The notes below the pieces were generated by a model. The model saw only the letters and a list, made by a program, of their open reading frames with translations, ran no database searches and was not told where the DNA came from. DNA of 64,000 nucleotides, taken from contig JBAIZL010000004.1 of NCBI GenBank assembly GCA_036971475.1, forward strand, positions 73,364,633-73,428,632. Reading direction: 5' to 3'. Position numbers and translations under genes: made by a program. This DNA is from Prosapia bicincta. Its lineage: Eukaryota > Arthropoda > Insecta > Hemiptera > Cercopidae. Below, in pieces: positions 47,025-57,942 of this stretch (positions within the stretch are counted from its first letter, which is position 1; every line of letters begins with the position of its first letter).

Positions 47025-50000
47025 CTGAAAATAAATCCATTATAAATTGAAGATAATTATTTTTTACATATTAAATAATAAAAATATATTAATACACAAT
47101 ATATTCAATATTACATGCTATTCATTCATGTCAAAGGAAATTGTTTGAAAATAGTTTTCAATCAAAATATTGTAAAATATTTTTTTCTAATATACATTCA
47201 CAGAACTAAAAAAATATGTCTGAATCTAAAAATAAATTTCACACATTGGAAGAAACATCAAGTTATAACATCAAGCATGATGTGTAACTACAGTTAATCA
47301 ATCACAAGGCGTATTTAAATTTAGTGTAATGATAAATATACTTATATGCAAAAAACCCTTTTTACAATAAAATGGAATTGTTAATTTTGTTGTTCATATA
47401 CATTATACTTTTTATTAATGCTTCATCTTGTTTAGTTTTTATTTAACAGTTAATAGTATAAGTAGGTGAACCAAGTCATTATTTCTTGATGTTTATAGTG
47501 ACGGAAAAGAGAAAATCAGTTCGGCGTTGTTGGATCTGAAAAAAAACATGTCAATGCGCTCAGTAAATATGTTTAATTGAAATAAAATATCTTTTACCAT
47601 AAATTTTATCAATGGCCAATCACTTCAAATGTATGCTACAAACCACTAATCATTTAAAATTATGTGCACAAGCCATCGGTTCACTTGTGATGCTCACCTG
47701 AATTTCTCTAATGGGACACATTGTGGCTAGACATGCTCTGTGAGATTAGAGTAGGCCTTCTTCGGGAAAATGACCTACAAGTCAGTGCCATCACAAGTCA
47801 TTGTAAGGCATAATGGTTTAATCGATTTGTGCCAAAGAATTGTAGTGAGTTTTATGGTTTTTAATGCTGATATTATTTGAAATATGATAAATAATATAAA
47901 AAAGGTGAAATTTTCTACCACTGTTTATGAATTGTAGGTTGCAATTGACCCTCTGAGCATAAACCCAAGGAGTAATTTTTATAAATTATTGTTTGATGTA
48001 TTTTCTTTTGGGTTACCTTGGACCATTTATGATAAATAAAGAAAAGAAGATTGTATAAAGAAGTATTGAACACATCCAGTGGCGCACTCAGAAAATAATT
48101 ATGGGGGGGCTGACCGGGAGACCCTGGGCCAACCAACGGAAAACTTTTTAAAAATTCGTAAGAATAACCGGTATTTTAAGGCATTACTTTAAGTTTATTT
48201 TAGCTCTTTGAGTGCAAGTTTTGAGTAGGGACTATGGAAATGAATGATATAACCCAGCAGATAAAATAAGATTTTAGGTTTTATTTTAACAAAATCTTGT
48301 TATATCAGCTGTCTTACAAAACAAAATTGAGTCTTCTTTTGGCCTTCTTCAGTATGGATAATACACTGTCTGTGTCAACTGGAATTTCCCTGTGGATATT
48401 AAGATTGGTTAAGCCATTTAGCCTACTATCAGACATCGTGTTTCTTAGGTATGTCTTGATTCTCCGAAGAGTGGAAAAAGAGCGCTCTGCTGTGCTGGTG
48501 GATACAGGTATAGTGATGAAAATCTTAAGTAGGATATTGATGTTTGGAAAGATTGTTTTATCACAAATATTTAGAAAATCAATTGCATTGACATGGTGTG
48601 CATTGTGTTGTTGGAGAAAATCTTGCCAAACTTCCATTTCTGCCATCAACACGTTTAAGTTGTTGTTTTCCAAATCTTGTTCATAAACTTTTTTTTTTCT
48701 TTTTTGTTTTTTTTTTCTTAAGGGGGGCTACAGCCCTCTTAGCCCCCCCCACATGGGTGCGCACCTGAACACATCACATAAGTAAGCACTGAGGACATTT
48801 TTATAAACTATATCACAATACATTGCTTCATATAAATCATTTACAAACACAAAGTACAAGGACTATCTTTACAAACAATTTATATCACATGAATAATTGC
48901 TCTTAACAAAAAAAGTAGATCGCAAGAGGTAGAATTTAACGTAAAAATTAATGGGAACGAAGATAAAATCTGAAACATGTCCTCATACAAATACAGAGTC
49001 TCATACTTTATACTTGCAAACACTTATAACAATGTTAGAGGGTTGTGATTTTTAATTGGACTCCAAATCAATCTCATACGTTACTTTTAAACAGTTACAA
49101 GTATAGATAACTCAGTATATTGCTTTTGGAGATGGTGAGTATTTTCAGTTTTCGTTTGAACATATGAATTAATTAAAATTACAACAGATACAAAGCGGGT
49201 AATGAGCTATATAGCACACATTACTTCTTGTGGTACTATGAAAAAAAGCCCAAGGGGAAGAACACATTACATTTCTCACATGCTCAATCAGTCTTATTTT
49301 GTAAACAGTAGTCCCTCCTGGATATTCACAATTAAAAGATGACCCCCACATGGCTTCAGTCATCAGTGAATTAGTGTTAACCATTACATGTAGTTGATAT
49401 TGCCTCAAAAATACCTATTTTAAATGTTTTCCTAAAACACCTTTAGTTTGAAAGTGAACATAAATATACTATTGTTCTGTGCTTTGGCCTAGCAGGTAGT
49501 TTGCAATCTACACAATGTATCTGGAGTATAATTCAACAACTTATATATATATAAGCAGAATGTAAAAATTCTACAGACATTCCTGTGTAATATCAACACA
49601 ATAAATGGTAAATTTTATAGCTTTTAACCACGATATTTACCAATAATGGCGAGACTGTGAAATAATAATAGTGGTGAAACATGCTTCAAAATTCTGATAT
49701 CTAGGTACCGCAAAATGAAAGAAGGATCCCAGTACCCAAACCAAAATGGGGTTCCTAACTCTACTCTATGTGCTGAATGATTTTAAAACAGCAAAAACAC
49801 TAATACTGTGACCTATAGACTTTCTTTGAAGTGAGTTGCAAGCAACCTGCTGGCCATAAATGGGTTAAATTAAATCACAATTAGTTAAATCACAATCCGA
49901 TTACTCACCAAAAAAGGTGGATCTAAATCTTCTGATTTAACACTATCAGTTTCTTCACTTAGCTGTTGCTAAAACAAACAAATTTTAGTCAATTTGGCTC

Positions 50001-53000
50001 TGAATTTCATTTTTTTAATCAGTATTCAAAATTTCTGTCAGACAAAGTATATCTGTTTGTGAAATTTAATAACATCAGTGTATTTACAATATCTCTACTC
50101 TAAGGTTTTCTTTATTGTATATTTTATAAAATTTCCCAAATGTTATTGTTGATTGTCACCTTTTTTGTGAAAGATTTTTGGCTTCTACCCAGGAGTCATT
50201 GTTTATGAAAGAAATGTTTCCAATTAGCAAAATTTTTCTTTTGGTTCTATATACTGTAAATAATTTTTATTTATTCATTATCTCTTAGGAATTAATGTTA
50301 ATAAGTGTGTCTTTTAACATCTGGTTTTTTATCTTTATAACTTCTTCCATATGCCTCTTCTCTGTCAAAAAATTACCAGTAAATTATGTTTTTAAATTAA
50401 GACAAACCAAGCAAAAACATTACTACATACATTTGGAAAGCACACACTAAACTGTGCACCTGATAGTCTTGAAACTTAATGCTGTCAGTCCCTTTTTATT
50501 GTTTGTGCAAAATCTTCTTTAAAACCATATAGATGTTATTCTAGTAATTGAAAGTCTATAATATTATATATTTTTCAATTCGAAAATTCCAATGAACACC
50601 TTTATGATAATTACATAAACAAACAATATTAACATTAAGTTTTATGCATTGCAAAATCTAAAATTACATATTTTTTATTGGTATTATTATTATTTTGAAA
50701 GTTTATCAATTTTTATGGAATAAAAAAAACTAAAATTATTTTGTACATAGGTTTTATTTTGAAAAATAATTATATTAAATTAAAGGTCATAGAATTTTCT
50801 GAAAATAAAACTAAATTTGAAATAATTAAAACACGTATTATGTGTATAATGTTATATGATTGAAAGTGATACTTAATTCTAGCAAAAGAGGTTTTCATCC
50901 TATTCTAAAATTTGTACGATTACTTTAGTGGTATAGAATATGTTATTCCTTATTATTAAGATCGCATATTTCTTTTATTGGCAATATTTACATTTTGCCC
51001 CCCTTATTAATAGCATTTAAAAAATCAATAAAAAACAAATGGAACTTCAATTTAAAAAACAAAAAAATTGATTTAAAATAAAATAATCATTTTATTATAA
51101 ACACTTTAACATGATCTGAGTAACAATGGAACACAGCTTCCAAAACAGCCTACCTCAATAATCAAAAAAGTAAGTGCTACTATAAGCAAGTGAAATATAC
51201 TAACATATGTTCAAGTATTTTTAACAAAGAACTAAAACCTCAAACGAAAATGAATTAAATAATGGTATTACTTTAGTTAGCTGAAATATGTAACTTTACT
51301 AACATTATATATCGCTGAAAGTGCTCACTTAAAAGTAGCAAAAGGCATATTACTAAACATTCATGTTATGTTATGAAGGGATAAATCTAGAGTTCCATAG
51401 GCATGTAACAGAAATAAAATTGTAACTAACACTTACGAGGTTTGTTCAAAAAATATGCGGACTGTTTGAATTTCGCGGCTCTAGTTAGTTTCAAGAGAAT
51501 CCGCTTGGTGTCGCTAGGTTCGTATAAATCAGCTGATTAAAACACAGTATTTCAGTCGCAGATATCTTCATTTGTTGATGAGTTACATGCAGTTTAGTAA
51601 AGAGTGTTTTTTCGTTTGTCGGATTGTAAAATGGACAGCCTGAAGGAGCAACGAATTGGTTTTTTGAGTTTTGGGAATAAGAAAAAGTCTTTAGGAGCAA
51701 GGTCAGGTGAGTAGGGGGGGGGGGGGGTGAGAAAGAACAGTGATCGAGTGTTTGGCCAAAAACTCACGAGTTCAGAGTGCTGAGTGAGCTGGAGCATTGT
51801 CGTGATGGAAAAACCAGTTATCACTTCTCCACAGTTCTGGCCTTCTGCGTCAGACGGCGTCCCTCAGACATTTCAGTACTTCAATGTAGGTAATCTGGTT
51901 GACTGTAGAGCCTTCAGGGAGGTACTCGTAGTGAACAACACCCTTAGCATCAAAAAAAAAAACTGTCCGAATCACCTTCACATTCGACCGAACATGGCAA
52001 GCTTTTTTGGGTCTTAGGGACGTTTGACTCACCCATTGGGATGATTGGACCTTCGTTTCAATGTTATCACCGGTTATAATTCTTGACAAAAAGTTCTCAT
52101 CTTCATTTGAACAATCAAGCAGTTCCTGACAAACCCAGACGATTGGCTTTTTGGTCGTCGGTCATCAAATGTTTCTCTTGCAGATTTCCCTAGTTTTATA
52201 CAAAATTTCTCAGCAACTCGTTGCTCCTTCAGGTTGTAAATTTTAAAATCCGACAAATGAAAAAAACACTCTTTACTAAACTGCGTGTAACTCATCAACA
52301 AATAAAGATATCTGCGACTGAAATACCGTGTTTTATTCAGCTGATTTATACGAACCTAGCAACACCAAGCGGATTCTCCTGAAACTAACTTGAGCCGCGT
52401 AATTCAAACAGTCCGTGTATTTTTTGAACAGACCTCGTATTTGTAAAATTTATGAAGAAGAAAGTGTTTAAAAAAAAAGTAAAGCAGATGAAGGCTAATA
52501 TTTTTACAATTTAATACTCGACTAAAACCACTAACTTACTGACTTTTCTCATCAAAAATAATTTGCAATAGTTCAGGAAATGGTCTAATATAATGAGAAC
52601 AAAGTTTCAGTACAGAAAAATACACTGAAATAGTACAAAATATGTGGGTTGTTCAGAAAGTAAGGAATGTTGTGTTGTAACAACCGACTGCGCTCATCTC
52701 CCACTCATGACTTGCTATTCTATTACTGACCTTGCTATTATTGACTTTCTATTCTTCCGTATCAGTTTGGCGGTAGCTACGATCTGCTATGGTCGATTAT
52801 TGTTTATCTGTGCAACCTAAACTTGTGTGACAATATTAAGGAGCTGCCAAGTGTCATTGCTTTTTGAATGCAAAAAAGTTTGACCATTCAAAATTTATAG
52901 ACAGACAGATGAGGTTTATGGTAATGTGAGATGGATAAAACGTCTGTTCGAAAATGGTGCATCATGTTAAAGGGGGGGGGGTGGATAAATGCTCATGATG

Positions 53001-54511
53001 AAGAACGCCTCAGGTGTGACTGACAAACTCAAAACAAAGTTTGAAATAAAAATTAAATAAGATTAGCATTTCAAAATTAATGGTGTGCACTCATTATTTT
53101 CAAAAATTTCAAAAGCTGTGTACAATTCTGACAAACTGGTCTACAAAAAACTGTGTGTTTGGTAGGTTTCTCAAATTTTGTCAGACAAATTTTGGAAAGG
53201 TAGCTGAATTCCTCACTCGCTACGACAAGGATGGTGATGAACTGTTTAATCGCATCGTTACTGGTGATGAGACTTGGATCTCACATATCACTGCAGAAAC
53301 AAAACGTCAGTCCATGGACTCTATCATTCACAATTTCAAACATAATCGGAAGAAGCAAAACAAATTCTGAGCACCAAGAAGCTTATGGTAATGGTGTTTT
53401 GGGACCATAAGGGTGTCTTATTAATTAACAACTTGCCCAGATGGATGTTGATAAATGCAGAGCCTTACTGTAAGACACGCCATGGTGCAATTTAAAATAA
53501 ACTGCATGGAATGCTAGGCAGAGGTATCATGCTCATTAATAACAATTCAGGTCCCCATTTAGCGGCATGAACGAAGGATTTTCCCTCAGTGATTATCACT
53601 TATTCCGCAAATTTAAAGGTTTTTTGGGTGGAAGAAAAAGTTTAACAAGTGTCTAAATTTGAACGTTAACTAAGTAGAAAAGTATGTTAGCTTATGTTAG
53701 GTATCAAAATGTTTGAGTAACTAGCTTTTACAAAAAATACATTACATAATAGTCTGTTTAGAAAAAAACGTTTGTTACTTTTCGAACAATCAGAGTATGC
53801 TTGATGTGAAGTATCAGAATGCCAGTGGCTTGGATAAGTATTTAAATTATAGTGATACAAAATCCTTCAAGATGCACATAAAAAACGTACTAAGCTGTGC
53901 ATTACAATTACAATTTGTTTATAGGCTTAATGAATTTAAGAAAATAAGAAATATCAAGAGACATTTGAAAAGTTCTATGAAATGTCACCTGGACTTCTGT
54001 GTTTTGGAAAAACATAAAAATGCAATTTACAAGCTTTTGATAGGTAAATGAACATCACTTTTATAAACCGTAATGTACATTATGTGGATTATATGGTTAA
54101 AAATATGGTAAAATATTCCAAGCCATTAATAAAAAAGGTCAAGTTTTATAACCAAGTATACCAACTATTAAAATATGATTTATAAAAAAGAATATTTATG
54201 AACCACTAAATAAAACCACTGATAAAACTATTTGATTGTTGCGAGTAAAAATTATTCAAAAATTATCTGAGTTTATTAAAAGTGGAAAAGATTGTTCACA
54301 TTTTAAAAATATGGTTAGTGCCCATATTGATATTCATGACTAAAGACTATTTAAAAAAATTGTACCTCTAACAACTGAATATGTTCTTGTAACTGGATTA
54401 TAATATCATCACGTTTTTTCACTTCAAGCTCTAAATCCTGGAACCTTTGCAAGTACTTGTTTTGAATCTCATTCTAAACAAAATTTAAAACAGAAAATCA
54501 TTAGAAAACAC

Positions 54512-54542
<31 letters not shown>

Positions 54543-57500
54543 AACATTTTTGATAGAGATGGCACTCATTATACACTATAGGAGTTTATTTAGTCTTCAT
54601 CTAGTTTTCTGAGTAAAATTATAGGACTAATGAAAGTAACTTTCCAAGGACCTAATACTCTAAATATTATTAGTAAAAATTATTATTATTTTTAGTAGTT
54701 ATTATAAAAGACATTTTTTCAATATTTTAAATCAATTAGCTTTTAAAATTTTCTAGTAAACAAGAGTAGAAAATATAATTCTTCCTTTCAAATGATAATT
54801 TTAACAATTAGATAGTTTAGTATGAATCATAATAATAAATTGAAATCTAATAGATAAAATCTAAATTTTCCAATGATAGTTTAAAAATGTTAAGGTTAAT
54901 TTTTAATAATACATATATTCATAAACTTTCACAGTTGAATTTAAAACACTTGATTCGGTCGTTATTTTGAAATTAATTTGTTTAAATATATGACTCTATA
55001 TCTTGTTTTTTACAATGGCGGTGGTTTCTCTGTTATTGTTGTTTGGTCTTTTTTTCTGTTATAGTATGCTCTCGGTATCATTCTCTTCACTTCCCCTACT
55101 GCCCCAGTCTTGTTCACTATCTCTATTCTAATAAATCTCTCCTAAACTGTCTTGTTACACATTAAAATTTTCACTATTAGTGAAAGCTTATCACATCAAA
55201 CTTAACCAATTTTGTCAAAATCTTGTTTTTCTAATCTACAACTATTATTTTTAAATATTTGAAAGAAAACTTAAATGTATACAAAACTAAATCAGTTATA
55301 GGTAAAAAAATAACATCAAACAACTAAAAGAAAGAATACAACTTTCTAAAAAGATATTACAAAACTTGTAACAAAAGCACATGTCTACTTTATTTACCTG
55401 CTCCTAGATATACACTTCGTATTCACAAATATACTTATAAAATAGCTAAATCAGATGTATCGTCGTTGTTAAAGGAAAAAGTGAGAGTAATTGAAGCGAA
55501 AGAAAGGGATAAATTGTCAGTACATGAAATAATGGTGCGGTTCAAGTGTAGCTAAACACAAATTTAAGACACCCTTAAAGATAAGGATAAAATAATGAAT
55601 GAGTGGTTGTAGAGAAACGGACAAATGAAGAGAAAAGTGAAGTTTACTGGTAATGAAAAAAAAATTAAATGCTGAAGTGTGGGAGTGGTTTACCTGTACA
55701 AGATTGAGAAATGTACAAATTTCGGGTCCGATGCTTCAAAGTGAAGCTTTTGCAGTAGCCAGATCTCTTGACAACAACTAGTTTATAGTGTCTACACTAT
55801 AGCTTGACAGTTTCAAGAAAATATACAACATTGTATGAGATGAAATCTGTGGTAAATCAAAAGTTATAGATGAACGTATTGTAAATGAGTTAAAAACAAA
55901 ACTGCAATATGTGATTGCAGACTATAAACCTAAATCATTTATAATCCAGACGAAACAGACTTATTTTTTGAGCACTACCAACAAAATCACTCATGGTTAA
56001 GGGGGTAAAATGAGCTGAGGGTAGAATGTCAAAAGAAAGACGTAGGCTTATAGCATTACTGAGCGGGAAATATGGCGAAGCCTGTTGTTATTTGAAAGGC
56101 AGCTAAACCATGGTGTTTCAAAAAAATTAGAAATTTACCAGTGATTTGGCGAAAAAATTAGATTACTTGGATGACTGCTGTCACAATGGGAGAATGATTA
56201 GACGGGTTCAATAATGACATGAAAAAAAAACAAAAGGTTTTTTTTCTGGGCAATGCCACCTACCACCCACACATAACGCTTTTGAATGTGTAACTGGCCT
56301 GGTTCCTGCTTAATGATACGAACGTAATGCAACCTGTGAATTTAGGTATTATTTACACATTTAAATTGTACAATAATGCAACCTTCAAGATTACTGTTTA
56401 ATGCAATATTTTTTTTTTTAATATAGAAGAAGCTGATATCTCTTATGATTTGGCAAGATCTATGTCAATTCTTGATGCAGTAAAGTGGATTGGTTGTCTA
56501 ACAAATTAAAAATGAAACTGTAACAAAGTGTTCTGTTAAAGTAGGTTTTGGTGAAAATTATACATAATAAATACATAAAAACCTATTAACCACAAACCTT
56601 CTTTATTTTACCCTTATGTACATTTCAGTTACCAAGTAACCACTCTCAGAGGGATAACATACAAAGACTTGAAAATTACACAGACGAAGTTAGAGAAGCA
56701 AGTGAAAATGAATAGGCAAAATTCAATCTTTGTAGAGACAAAAACATGCCATGTAATTCTGATGACTTTGTTCACAGTGATGATAATCTTGCCACACATC
56801 ATGATATTGAATCGGTTACAGATCTTTTAGCTATCAGAATTGCTGAAAATGAAGAAGAAGAAGATGGGGATGAAGGAAAAGTAGCCCGAAGGTCGGAGGT
56901 TCAAACAAAGATTCGAACTCATGAAGAGGCCTTATGAAGCATAAGAGAGGTCATGTAGTTCGCTGCTGATTCTAACTCTTTCCCTCTTCTTGAAATATTG
57001 TACTGTGTAAAGGACTGTATAGAACCGGACATGATAGCTGAAATGTGGAACAAGTTTCTTTGTGAAAAATCAGAATTATATGAAATATGGTAACTTTTGT
57101 GTAAAAATATTGGACACAATATCAAGATCACAGTGGTACAATATATTACAATGAAAATATTGAAAAGAACCTCAATACCACAAAAATAACAAATCAAACA
57201 AGTTACTTAAGATTAAACCCTTATGTACATTTCTACGACCATGTCATCATCATCAGAGGGTCTTATTACAAAATTACAATTTAGCAATCAAGAAGTTACA
57301 AACTAGAATGACATCGAGGGATCACTCTAGTTTGTAACTTCTTGTTTGCTAGATTGTAATTTTGTAGTAAGACCCTCTGATGATGATGACATGGTCATCA
57401 AAATGTACATAAGGGTTTAATCTTAAGTAACTTGTTTTATTTGTTATTTTTGATTATTTTGGTGGTTCTTTCCAATATTTTCATTGTAAAAATATTGGGT

Positions 57501-57639
57501 TATAATTTATTTATGTTTGGGTAATTTTGTGAAAGTGAAGTGTAGTGATTTAGTTTATTAAACTACAGTACAATATTATTTCCAGAATCAACAGCTTCTC
57601 TCATAAAAAGGTATGTAATACTCCTATATTGCATGAACC

Positions 57640-57691
<52 letters not shown>

Positions 57692-57876
57692 TTGGTTGGT
57701 AAAGATTATTTAGATTTTGTGGACTAGGAGACTGACAGACTTACCTTGGTAAGAGTCCACACTGTAGTCTTGAAATAGAAACACATCATTGTTTAAGTGC
57801 TTTTATGTGTTTCTATTTCAAGACTACAGTGTGGACTCTTACCAAGGTAAGTCTGTCAGTCTCCTAGTCCAAAAAA

Positions 57877-57942
<66 letters not shown>

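Larger units (their letters stand above)
57149..57489. repeat. Large palindrome with two hammerhead-like motifs
   Basis: Arms 57149-57310 and 57332-57489 are near-perfect reverse complements (CAAGTTACTTAAGATTAAAC and reverse). Each arm contains a 45-base hammerhead-like motif, 57217-57261 (minus) and 57373-57417 (plus). The loop holds TGACATCGAGGGATCA. Confidence 0.85.

Noticed and set aside
53797..54051. 84-codon plus-strand frame next to the second mariner
   Set aside because: No recognisable motif, lies in an intron on the opposite strand, likely chance.
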